NCBI GenBank assembly: GCA_017303485.1
Contig: JAFLCY010000021.1
Coordinates: 1 to 47,173, forward strand
DNA: 47,173 bases
Direction of reading: 5' to 3'
Source of the DNA: Rhodobacterales bacterium
Lineage (GTDB): Bacteria > Pseudomonadota > Alphaproteobacteria > Rhodobacterales > Rhodobacteraceae
The notes under the pieces were generated by a model, which did no database searches, was not told where the DNA came from, and worked only from the letters and a program-made list of their open reading frames with translations. Of the stretch, positions 7,805 through 15,110 are shown one piece after another. Every line of letters starts with the position of its first letter. Positions within the stretch are counted from its first letter, which is position 1. The position numbers and the translations under genes are program-made.

Positions 7805-9139
7805 ATGTTCGGTACGGTCGCGGTTCCGGTCTGGCTGTTGGTTCTGATCCTGGGCTTTGCCACGATCAGCTTTGCCACGCATTTCCTGTTCCCTTCGGTG
7901 CGCTGGTTCTTCCGGCGCCGGGCCGAAAGGGCGCTGGCGCGGCTGAATTCCCAATTGGACCGCAAGATCGACCTGTTCAAGCTGGCCCAGCGGTCCGACA
8001 TGATAGCGCGGCTGGCCTATGACCGTCAGGTCGTCGATGCGACTATGGCCCATGCGGCCGAGACGGGCGTACCTGTCGAAGTGGCCTTCGAGGAAGCGCA
8101 GCGCTATGCCCGCGAGATCGTGCCGGGATTTTCGGCGACGGTCTATTTCGGCTTCGGCACCCGTGCGGCGAAATGGCTGAGCCGTCTGCTGTTCCGGGTC
8201 CGGATTGGGAAGGTCGACAGGGAACTTGGCCAGCTGGATCCGAAGGCGACGGTCATCTTCGTGATGAACCACCGCTCGAACGTCGACTATGTGTTGATCA
8301 CCTGGCTGGTCGCGGGCCGTTCGGCGGTAAGTTATGCGGTAGGCGAATGGGCGCGGGTCTGGCCCTTGAGTGCGCTGATCCGGTCCATGGGGGCCTATTT
8401 CATCCGTCGGGGCAGCCGGAATGCTTTGTATCGCAAGGTTCTGGCGCGGTACGTCCAGATGGCGACCGAGGAAGGGACCACGCAGGCGATCTTTCCCGAG
8501 GGGGGCCTCAGCCTTGACGGGCGGGTAGGTCCGGCGAAGCTGGGCTTGCTCAGCTATATCGTCGAGGGCTGGACTCCGGGGGACCGGGAGGTGGTATTTG
8601 TCCCGGTGGGGCTGGCCTATGACCGGGTGCTGGAAGACCGGGTTCTGGTCGAGGCGGCCAAGGCGGGGACGCGGCGGTTCCGCAACCGGCCGTTCCGGGT
8701 GGCCTGGCATGCGGCGCGGTTCCTCTGGGCGCGCTTTCGCGGGCGGACAAAAGGGTTTGGTACGGCCGCAGCGGCGTTTGGCGCCCCGGTCAGCCTGACG
8801 GCGCATCTGGCCGAGGGCGGCACGGTGGGCTCGCTGGGCGAGCGGCTGATGATGGCGATCTCGGCTGTGGTGCCGGTCTTGCCGGTGCCGCTGGTGGCCA
8901 AGGCGCTGGGGGATGGGGTGGCCAGCCGGGAAGACCTGTTGGCACGGGTCGAGGCGTTGATCGCGCGGTTAGATGCGGCGAAGGCGGTTCTCAAGCTGCC
9001 GCCACAGGGCGCGGCGGCAGCTCTGGACGAGGGGTTGGCGCCCTTGATCCTGCGCGGATTGGTCAGCGCGGACCTGAAGCCGGTAACAGCAGAGCGCGCG
9101 CTCCTGGACTTCTACGCCGCATCGGTGCCCGATCTGTGA
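7805..9139 (+). CDS. PlsB-type glycerolipid acyltransferase
   Basis: 444-residue membrane-associated acyltransferase. One N-terminal membrane segment (about residues 8-30) precedes the acyltransferase domain. The four motifs are visible in order: NHRSNVDY (HX4D, His156/Asp161), GAYFIRRGS (about 197-205), FPEGGLSLDGR (230-240) and FVPVGLAYDRV. GAYFIRR and the EGG block resemble PlsB/glycerol-3-phosphate acyltransferases more than typical PlsC. Likely acylates glycerol-3-phosphate or a related polar acceptor for membrane lipid. The start at 7805 puts the membrane helix at the N-terminus; the open frame extends upstream into the palindromic element and is not used. It precedes ccr by about 130 bp on the same strand, so read-through into ccr is possible. 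Confidence 0.85.
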   Translation: MFGTVAVPVWLLVLILGFATISFATHFLFPSVRWFFRRRAERALARLNSQLDRKIDLFKLAQRSDMIARLAYDRQVVDATMAHAAETGVPVEVAFEEAQRYAREIVPGFSATVYFGFGTRAAKWLSRLLFRVRIGKVDRELGQLDPKATVIFVMNHRSNVDYVLITWLVAGRSAVSYAVGEWARVWPLSALIRSMGAYFIRRGSRNALYRKVLARYVQMATEEGTTQAIFPEGGLSLDGRVGPAKLGLLSYIVEGWTPGDREVVFVPVGLAYDRVLEDRVLVEAAKAGTRRFRNRPFRVAWHAARFLWARFRGRTKGFGTAAAAFGAPVSLTAHLAEGGTVGSLGERLMMAISAVVPVLPVPLVAKALGDGVASREDLLARVEALIARLDAAKAVLKLPPQGAAAALDEGLAPLILRGLVSADLKPVTAERALLDFYAASVPDL

Positions 9140-9191
9140 TCATTGCTGCAGCGCCGCAGACATAAAATTTCAAGATTGACCAAGGATACTA

Positions 9192-9219
9192 TTGCAAAAT
9201 TGCGCGGAGAAAGTTTATC
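9192..9219 (+). promoter_or_regulatory. Possible ccr promoter and palindromic site in ccr leader
   Basis: Between the acyltransferase stop and the ccr start is a 132-base AT-richer leader. TTGCAA (9192-9197) and TTTATC (9214-9219), 16 bases apart, could form a promoter. The -35 lies in a small palindrome, GCAAAATTGC (9194-9203), that could be a regulator site. Weak evidence. Confidence 0.3.
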
Positions 9220-9271
9220 TGCGGGCAAGGGCGCGGCGATTCTGCGGCGCGGCATCAGGTTGGAGGCTCTG

Positions 9272-10564
9272 TTGGCTTTGGATACGCAAGACGCACCCGT
9301 GATCTACGACGCGCCGAAAAAGGACCTGTACGAGCTGGGCGAAATGCCCCCGATGGGTCATGTCCCGAAGCAGATGTACGCCTGGGCGATCCGGCGGGAA
9401 CGTCACGGCGCCCCGGAAACCGCGATGGAACTGGAGGTTGTCGATACCTGGAAGATCGACAGCAACGAAGTGCTGGTCCTCGTGATGGCAGCGGGGGTCA
9501 ACTACAACGGCGTCTGGGCCGGGTTGGGCCAGCCGATCAGCCCCTTCGATGGGCACAAGGCGGCCTATCACATCGCGGGCTCGGACGCGGCGGGGATCGT
9601 CTGGGCGGTCGGCGACAAGGTGAAACGCTGGAAGGTCGGCGACGAGGTGGTGATCCACTGCAACCAGGACGACGGCGACGACGAGGAATGCAACGGGGGC
9701 GACCCGATGTTCAGTCCCAGCCAGCGGATCTGGGGCTATGAGACGCCGGATGGTTCGTTTGCACAGTTCACCCGGGTGCAGGCGCAGCAGCTGATGCCGC
9801 GCCCAAAGCACCTGACCTGGGAGGAATCGGCCTGCTACACGCTGACGCTGGCCACCGCCTACCGGATGCTGTTCGGCCATGCGCCGCATGACCTGCAGCC
9901 GGGGCAGAACGTGCTGGTCTGGGGCTCGTCCGGCGGCCTTGGCTCCTATGCGATCCAGCTGATCAACACGGCGGGGGCGAATGCGATCGGGGTGATCAGC
10001 GACGAATCGAAGCGCGATTTCGTGATGTCGCTGGGCGCCAAAGGCGTCATCAACCGCAACGAGTTCAAGTGCTGGGGGCAGCTGCCGAAGGTCAATTCGG
10101 AGGAATACAACACCTGGCTGAAAGAGGCGCGGCGCTTCGGCAAGGCAATCTGGGACATCACCGGCAAGGGCGTGAACGTCGACATGGTTTTCGAGCACCC
10201 GGGCGAGGCGACCTTCCCGGTCTCCAGCCTGGTCTGCAAGAAGGGCGGCATGGTGGTGATCTGCGCCGGAACCTCCGGTTTTAACTGCACCTTCGACGTG
10301 CGCTACATGTGGATGCACCAAAAGCGCCTGCAGGGCAGCCACTTCGCCCACCTCAAGCAGGCGGCGGCGGCCAACAAGCTGATGGTCGAGCGGCGGCTTG
10401 ACCCCTGCATGTCCGAAGTTTTTCCCTGGGCCGAGATCCCGCGGGCACATACGCTGATGTGGAAGAACCAGCACAAGCCGGGCAACATGGCGGTGCTGGT
10501 GCAGGCGCCGCGCACCGGGTTGCGGACCTTTGAGGACACGCTTGAGGCGAGTAATCAGCGATAG
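9272..10564 (+). CDS. ccr: Crotonyl-CoA carboxylase/reductase
   Basis: Reductive carboxylation of crotonyl-CoA with CO2 and NADPH to (2S)-ethylmalonyl-CoA, the key step of the ethylmalonyl-CoA pathway. 430 residues, the usual length. Seen: YDAPKKDLYELGEMPP near the N-terminus, AAGVNYNGVWAG, GSDAAGIVWAVGDKVKRW, the acidic NQDDGDDEECNGGDP insert, the nucleotide-binding VWGSSGGLGSYAIQ, and DVRYMWMHQKRLQGSH. The start is a TTG codon at 9272 (giving MALDTQD): GGAGG lies 7 bases upstream, and homologues begin with MALD followed by this sequence. The frame stays open to an ATG at 9143, but those 43 codons are basic and do not look like Ccr. Confidence 0.95.
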   Translation: MALDTQDAPVIYDAPKKDLYELGEMPPMGHVPKQMYAWAIRRERHGAPETAMELEVVDTWKIDSNEVLVLVMAAGVNYNGVWAGLGQPISPFDGHKAAYHIAGSDAAGIVWAVGDKVKRWKVGDEVVIHCNQDDGDDEECNGGDPMFSPSQRIWGYETPDGSFAQFTRVQAQQLMPRPKHLTWEESACYTLTLATAYRMLFGHAPHDLQPGQNVLVWGSSGGLGSYAIQLINTAGANAIGVISDESKRDFVMSLGAKGVINRNEFKCWGQLPKVNSEEYNTWLKEARRFGKAIWDITGKGVNVDMVFEHPGEATFPVSSLVCKKGGMVVICAGTSGFNCTFDVRYMWMHQKRLQGSHFAHLKQAAAANKLMVERRLDPCMSEVFPWAEIPRAHTLMWKNQHKPGNMAVLVQAPRTGLRTFEDTLEASNQR

Positions 10565-10626
10565 ACTCTACCTTTAACAACGAATTCACCCATCGCCCGG
10601 ATAACTGTGCTTAAGTGAATCGCCGC

Positions 10627-10653
10627 GGGCTGGTCCTGTCGAAGGATCGGCCC
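10627..10653 (+). other. Hairpin downstream of ccr
   Basis: A 10-bp stem (10627-10636 with 10644-10653, two G-U pairs when transcribed from the + strand, 7-base loop) lies 63 bases after the ccr stop and 34 bases before the next gene. It lacks a T-run, so it could be a 3' stabiliser of the ccr mRNA or leader structure of the small gene. Confidence 0.4.
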
Positions 10654-10686
10654 GGGGGTTGCACAGATTTCTGCCCGAGGGACTGG

Positions 10687-10869
10687 ATGCGTCACGACTG
10701 GGTCTTCGACGTTTTGTCGGATCTTCTTGCCTATGCGACCAAGAACGGCCTGCCCCGGCTGGCGTCCAAGGTGTCCGAAACCATCGACGAGGCTCGCAGC
10801 GAGCTTGCTGCGTCGGGCGAGGGCCCGGAGCCGCCGCTGTCGCCGCCGAAGGGCCGGCGGATGCACTGA
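10687..10869 (+). CDS. Conserved-looking small protein, 60 residues
   Basis: Begins MRHDWVFDVLSDLLAYATKNG and is predicted to be mostly helical, with a proline-rich basic tail ending PPKGRRMH. No signal peptide or membrane segment. The start is chosen because a GAGGGA lies five to six bases upstream and because small proteins opening with MRHDW and a helix of this kind occur in Rhodobacteraceae (from memory, not checked). It sits directly downstream of ccr and upstream of the helicase. Function unknown. Confidence 0.6.
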   Translation: MRHDWVFDVLSDLLAYATKNGLPRLASKVSETIDEARSELAASGEGPEPPLSPPKGRRMH

Positions 10870-10907
10870 CCCTACCGCTTGGGTACGGCACCGGCTATGA
10901 TCGCCAC

Positions 10908-12443
10908 ATGCAGGCCTCCGCGCTGATCTTTTCCGACGACCAGGCCGAGGCCTATGACCGGCTGGCCGCCGCCCTAGTCGGCGCGGGTATTGATCTGGCC
11001 GAGGGAGAACTGACGCCCATGGCCGAGGGGCGAACTTCGGTCCTGGCGGTGGTCGGCAAGGCGGGCTCGGGCAAGACCATGCTTCTGGCGGAACTGTATC
11101 GGGGCCTGAAGGCAGCAGGCGTCGAGGTGATCTCGGGCGATTACGAGGGGCGCAAGCGCAAGGACCGGCGGACGCTGGCGATCCTGGCGCCGACCAACAA
11201 GGCGGCGTCGGTGCTGCGGCTGCGCGGTGTGCCGGCGACGACGATCCACCGCATCCTCTACACCCCGGTTTACGACCCGGAATACGAGAAGATCGCGGAA
11301 TGGCTGGCGGGGACGGGAACGCGGCCAGTCATCGACAGTCTGGCGATTGCGGGGCTTTCCGATCTGGCGCTGGACCGGGCGCATGCGTTCTACCAGCAGG
11401 TTGCGTCGATCCCGGGGGCGCTGGCGGCGGCCGGGTTGAAAGGCAGCGATTTCATCAAGGGCTGGAAGCGGCGGGAGGAGCCCCTGGATGTGGGGCTTGT
11501 CGATGAGTCGTCGATGCTGGACGAGCGCCAGTTCGAGGACCTGCGCGAGATCTTCCCGACCCTGGTCCTGTTCGGCGACCCTGCGCAGCTGGCTCCGGTC
11601 GGGCAGTCGGGCGAGATGGTGTTCGACAAGCTGTCCGAAGGGCGGAAGCTGATACTGCATCGCATCCACCGGCAGACGGAGGACAATCCGATTCTCGATC
11701 TGGCGCACGCGCTGGGCGATGACCGGCTGGGGTTCGAGGAGTTCGAGGCTCTGGTGCAGGAGAAGGCTCGCGCTGACGACCGGGTGGTCTGGGCCGAGCG
11801 GGTGGAAGCGGCACTGATGGCGCGCTCACCCGTGCTGGTCTGGCGCAATGCGACGCGGGTCCGGCTGATCCAGGCCTTCCGCAACGCTTATGGCGCTCCG
11901 GAAGATCAACTTCTGCCGGGAGAGCCGCTGATCTGCGACGGGATCGAGCTACCGTTGAAGCACCGGAAAAAGCGGATCGATCTGGAGGCGCGGGGGCTGA
12001 TCAAGGGCGCGCAGGTGATCTATCTGGGCGAGGGGAACCGCGAGGGCTTTGCCCGGCTGCATGTGGTGGGGGCGGAGGAGCCGCAGGTTTCGGCAGCCAG
12101 CATCATCAAGATCGAGAAGCCGGATGAGGAAGAACCCTTCATTCCCCACGCCGCACGGATGGGGGCCGCGTTCCTGCACGGGGCGGCGGTCACGATCCAC
12201 AAGGCGCAGGGCAGCCAATGGGAGGAAGTGCAGGTCTTCGCGCCCGACCTTTACGCCGCCGCGCAATCGGGGCGGACCGAGGCCGGGATACCCTTGTGGA
12301 AGCGCCTGGCCTATGTCGCGATCACCCGGGCGCAGCACCGGCTGTACTGGGTGGTGCGAAACCGGCTGGCGCGGCCGGTGGCTCCGCTGTCGATCGAAGA
12401 CCTGAAGCGCGAGCCCGCGCCGCTGGCGCTGGGTGAGGAGTGA
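10908..12443 (+). CDS. RecD-like ATP-dependent DNA helicase
   Basis: 511-residue superfamily 1 helicase. Walker A is GKAGSGKT (residues 50-57), motif Ia APTNKAASVLR (94-104), Walker B-like VDESSM (198-203), motif III GDPAQLAPVGQ, and the C-terminal UvrD_C_2 segment AVTIHKAQGSQW followed by YVAITRAQHRLY (motif VI). It is shorter than RecD of RecBCD, has no RecBC partners nearby, and resembles stand-alone RecD-like/Dda-type helicases. A 5'-3' DNA unwinding role is inferred. The start at 10908 has no Shine-Dalgarno, but TATGAT ends six bases before it; the mRNA may be leaderless. The frame is open further upstream but runs across the preceding small gene. Confidence 0.85.
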   Translation: MQASALIFSDDQAEAYDRLAAALVGAGIDLAEGELTPMAEGRTSVLAVVGKAGSGKTMLLAELYRGLKAAGVEVISGDYEGRKRKDRRTLAILAPTNKAASVLRLRGVPATTIHRILYTPVYDPEYEKIAEWLAGTGTRPVIDSLAIAGLSDLALDRAHAFYQQVASIPGALAAAGLKGSDFIKGWKRREEPLDVGLVDESSMLDERQFEDLREIFPTLVLFGDPAQLAPVGQSGEMVFDKLSEGRKLILHRIHRQTEDNPILDLAHALGDDRLGFEEFEALVQEKARADDRVVWAERVEAALMARSPVLVWRNATRVRLIQAFRNAYGAPEDQLLPGEPLICDGIELPLKHRKKRIDLEARGLIKGAQVIYLGEGNREGFARLHVVGAEEPQVSAASIIKIEKPDEEEPFIPHAARMGAAFLHGAAVTIHKAQGSQWEEVQVFAPDLYAAAQSGRTEAGIPLWKRLAYVAITRAQHRLYWVVRNRLARPVAPLSIEDLKREPAPLALGEE

Positions 12444-12499
12444 GGCTTTTCCTTTGCGGCAGGGCGGGATAGGGTCTGGGCCCAAGACAGGAGGCGTTC

Positions 12500-12736
12500 A
12501 TGGCTTTGGTTTTCGTCCAGTTCCGCTGCACCCCCGGCCAGACCTACGAGGTCGCCAACGCAATCTGGGACCGGGAAGTGGTGAGCGAGCTTTACTCGAC
12601 CAGCGGCGACTATGACCTGATCGCCAAGGTCTATATCCCGGACGATCAGGATGTCGGGCATTACCTGTCGTCCCGGCTGTTCGACATCGCGGGCATTCAG
12701 CGGACGCTGACCACGATGACGTTCAAGGCGTTCTGA
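12500..12736 (+). CDS. Stand-alone Lrp/AsnC-type ligand-binding (RAM) domain protein
   Basis: 78 residues forming only the effector-binding domain of Lrp/AsnC regulators: VFVQFRCTPGQTYEVA, a central SGDYDLIAKV strand characteristic of the domain, and the C-terminal IQRTLTTMTFKAF. There is no helix-turn-helix, so it cannot bind DNA by itself in the usual way. Such proteins form oligomeric rings and may bind amino acids or co-assemble with full-length Lrp proteins. A strong AGGAGG lies six bases before the ATG. Short gap to the helicase upstream. Confidence 0.85.
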   Translation: MALVFVQFRCTPGQTYEVANAIWDREVVSELYSTSGDYDLIAKVYIPDDQDVGHYLSSRLFDIAGIQRTLTTMTFKAF

Positions 12737-12802
12737 TGGTGTATCGGCCCTATGTCAGGCGTCACGACGCGTGCTTTGCACGAATCGCAGGAGCGCGCCG
12801 GG

Positions 12803-13552
12803 ATGGCTGACGACAAACAGTCCAGAAAAGACCGACGGATGAACGGCAGGAAGCCGACAAAGGGGCCCGGCTTCCGCGACGCGCTTGAAGCTTTGGTCAC
12901 ACCCGGAAAGCTGATCAACATCGTCCAGATTGGCGCGAATGACGGCATGATCAACGACCCATTGCACGGATTTCTGCGCGCCCACCCGTCAGAGACACAG
13001 GTGATCCTGATCGAGCCGCAGGCCGACCTGATCCCGATCCTTACCGAAACCTATGCGTTTCACCCGCGCAAGGTGATTTTCGAGGCTGCTGTCGGGGCGG
13101 CCGGGCGGCTGACGCTTTACCGCGTCCGCAAGGCCTGTTGGACGGACCTTGTCCTTGACTACGGCAAGCGCTGGCCAACCTATCGCGCCCCTACAGGCGT
13201 CACCTCGGGCGACCGCGACAAGGTTGCGGCCTGGGTGGGCAACTACTATCGCGGACCGCTTTCAGTGGACGAGGTGATCGAGGAGGTGTCGGTCGAGGCC
13301 GTTCCGACGCCAGTCTTGATCCAGCGAGCGGGACTGTTCCAGAGCCTCGACGTGCTTCAGGTGGATGTTGAGGGGCTGGACGACCATGTGATCCGGCTTT
13401 CTGACATACCGACATGGCGCCCACATCTGATCCACTATGAGAATGCGCATCTTGGCAAGGCGCGCGAGGCGGCAATCCGCGAGGAGCTGGCTGGCCAGGG
13501 ATATCAAGTGGAGCGTCTGGGCATGAACTCGCTGGCGCGACGCGCCGATTGA
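12803..13552 (+). CDS. FkbM-family methyltransferase-like protein
   Basis: 249 residues. The Rossmann SAM-binding pattern of FkbM-type methyltransferases is visible: VQIGANDG (41-48), ILIEPQ (68-73), and LQVDVEGLDDHVI (185-197), where the DxEG motif is diagnostic. The basic N-terminus (MADDKQSRKDRRMNGRKPTK) precedes the fold. The start at 12803 has AGGAG nine bases upstream; an ATG at 12752 would add 17 residues and has no clear ribosome site. Acceptor unknown; family members methylate sugars or secondary metabolites. No glycan genes are adjacent. Confidence 0.75.
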   Translation: MADDKQSRKDRRMNGRKPTKGPGFRDALEALVTPGKLINIVQIGANDGMINDPLHGFLRAHPSETQVILIEPQADLIPILTETYAFHPRKVIFEAAVGAAGRLTLYRVRKACWTDLVLDYGKRWPTYRAPTGVTSGDRDKVAAWVGNYYRGPLSVDEVIEEVSVEAVPTPVLIQRAGLFQSLDVLQVDVEGLDDHVIRLSDIPTWRPHLIHYENAHLGKAREAAIREELAGQGYQVERLGMNSLARRAD

Positions 13553-13563
13553 CGGAATAGCCC

Positions 13564-14625
13564 TTAGAGCCAGGCGCTGCGCCCCGTGCCGACGGCCATC
13601 GCCACATTGGCAAAGCCGTCGCGGGCCAGACGCGCGTCGAGGCCCTTTGCGATCTCGGGCACCAGCGAAAGGCCGCCGTAGACCAGTGCAGTGTAAAGTT
13701 GCACGGCGGTCGCCCCGGCGCGGATCTTCTGATAGGCCTCTTCGCCGCTGGAGATCCCCCCGACCCCGATCAGCGGCAGGAGGCCATGGGTCAGTTGCGA
13801 AAGCTGCGCCAGCACCCGCGTGGACTTTTCGAACAATGGCGCACCAGAAAGGCCGCCAGTTTCCGTCTTCTTTGCAGATTTCAAACCTTCGCGGGACAGC
13901 GTGGTATTCGTGGCAATGATTCCCGCCAGGCCGGAGGACAGCGCGACTTCGGCGATCTGGGCCAGGTCTTCGGAGGAAAGATCGGGCGCGATCTTCAGGA
14001 AGACCGGAATCGGGCGCGGTAGGGCGGCCCGCGCCTCCATCACTCCGGCGAGGAGGGCGGCAAGGGCGGCGGGGCCTTGCAGGTCGCGCAGTCTCTCGGT
14101 GTTTGGGGAACTGACGTTGACGGTCGCGAAATCGACATGCGGGCCGCAGGCGGCAAGGACCCGGGCGAAATCGGCGGCGCGGTTGTCAGAGGTCTTGTTT
14201 GCGCCGAGGTTCAGCCCGACCGGGACCGGGCCGGGCGTGCGGGCGGCAAGCCGGGCGGCAATGGCCTCCATCCCGTCGTTGTTGAACCCGAAGCGGTTGA
14301 TCGCCGCACGATCCTCGGTCAGCCGGAAAAGGCGCGGTTTCGGGTTGCCCGGTTGCGGCAGCGGCGTAGCCGCGCCGACCTCGACAAAGCCGAAGCCCGC
14401 ATGGGACAGGGGATGGACGGCGGTGGCGTTCTTGTCGTAGCCCGCGGCAAGTCCGACCGGGTTCAGCAGGGGCATGCCTGCCAGCGTCGTGGCAAGCCTG
14501 GCCGAGCGGAAAGGGACGGGCATCGGCGCCAGCCCGGACCGCAGCGCGATGAGTGACAAGGCATGGGCACGCTCAGGGTCGCAGCGGTGCAGAAGTGCTA
14601 GACCCGCCCGTTCCCGAAGGCTCAC
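13564..14625 (-). CDS. pyrD: Dihydroorotate dehydrogenase (quinone), class 2
   Basis: Membrane-associated FMN enzyme oxidising dihydroorotate to orotate with quinone, the fourth step of pyrimidine synthesis. 353 residues. Seen: the amphipathic N-terminal helix of class 2 enzymes ([17 protein letters not shown]), [30 protein letters not shown], the catalytic Ser in NVSSPNT (172-173), [14 protein letters not shown] and the FMN-phosphate site [13 protein letters not shown]. The start is GTG at 14625: GGAGGG lies six bases upstream and the GTGA overlaps the TGA of the DUF952 gene, indicating coupling. carB of the same pathway lies about 11 kb away. Confidence 0.95.
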   Translation of the reverse strand: MSLRERAGLALLHRCDPERAHALSLIALRSGLAPMPVPFRSARLATTLAGMPLLNPVGLAAGYDKNATAVHPLSHAGFGFVEVGAATPLPQPGNPKPRLFRLTEDRAAINRFGFNNDGMEAIAARLAARTPGPVPVGLNLGANKTSDNRAADFARVLAACGPHVDFATVNVSSPNTERLRDLQGPAALAALLAGVMEARAALPRPIPVFLKIAPDLSSEDLAQIAEVALSSGLAGIIATNTTLSREGLKSAKKTETGGLSGAPLFEKSTRVLAQLSQLTHGLLPLIGVGGISSGEEAYQKIRAGATAVQLYTALVYGGLSLVPEIAKGLDARLARDGFANVAMAVGTGRSAWL

Positions 14626-14960
14626 AGCAGGCCCTCCGGGAAGATGTGGCCGGTGGCGCCCAACGGCAGGGACTTGTCCCAGACCACTTCGTTGATCTGC
14701 AGGGCGCGGTAGAGATGCGGGAAAAGCTGCCCGCCGCGCGACGGCTCCCATTTCAGGGCGGCGCCAAGCCTGTCGGGGTCGAAGGCCACCAGCACCAGAT
14801 CGCTTTCGGTGGCAAACCATTTCGCTGCGGTCTCGGCCACCTGGGCGGGAGTGGAGAAATGGATGTAACCGTCGGCCAGATCAATCGGCGCGCCCAGGGT
14901 TTTCCCGGCGGCACGGAAGGCATCCCATTCGGGGCGGCGAAAGATCTTCAGGATCAGCAT
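14622..14960 (-). CDS. DUF952 family protein
   Basis: 112 residues beginning [15 protein letters not shown], with the DUF952 hallmarks [28 protein letters not shown], and [16 protein letters not shown]. The fold is related to ADP-ribosyl/tRNA-phosphotransferase-like proteins, but no function is established. It is the first gene of a two-gene unit with pyrD (4-base overlap). No Shine-Dalgarno precedes the ATG; a promoter-like pair ends six bases before it (see promoter entry). Confidence 0.85.
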   Translation of the reverse strand: MLILKIFRRPEWDAFRAAGKTLGAPIDLADGYIHFSTPAQVAETAAKWFATESDLVLVAFDPDRLGAALKWEPSRGGQLFPHLYRALQINEVVWDKSLPLGATGHIFPEGLL

Positions 14961-14966
14961 GGGCGC

Positions 14967-14995
14967 GGCATAGCGGCGAAACCCCGTTCTGGCAA
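14967..14995 (-). promoter_or_regulatory. Candidate promoter placing the DUF952-pyrD transcript start at the ATG
   Basis: On the minus strand TTGCCA (14995-14990) and TATGCC (14972-14967) are 17 bases apart. The -10 ends six bases before the ATG at 14960, so transcription would begin at about the start codon. Confidence 0.4.
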
Positions 14996-15110
14996 TGGCT
15001 TGCCGCTGAGGGCCGGGACAGCACCGGGCAGGACGATCATGCTTTGACATGCAGGTCGGGCGGGGGGCAGACTTGCGGCATTCAATAGGACAAGCACAGG
15101 GAGAATCGCG

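Noticed and set aside
9215-10474. 419-codon - strand open frame opposite ccr
   Set aside because: Shadow of ccr; protein composition is rich in His, Arg and Pro without motifs.
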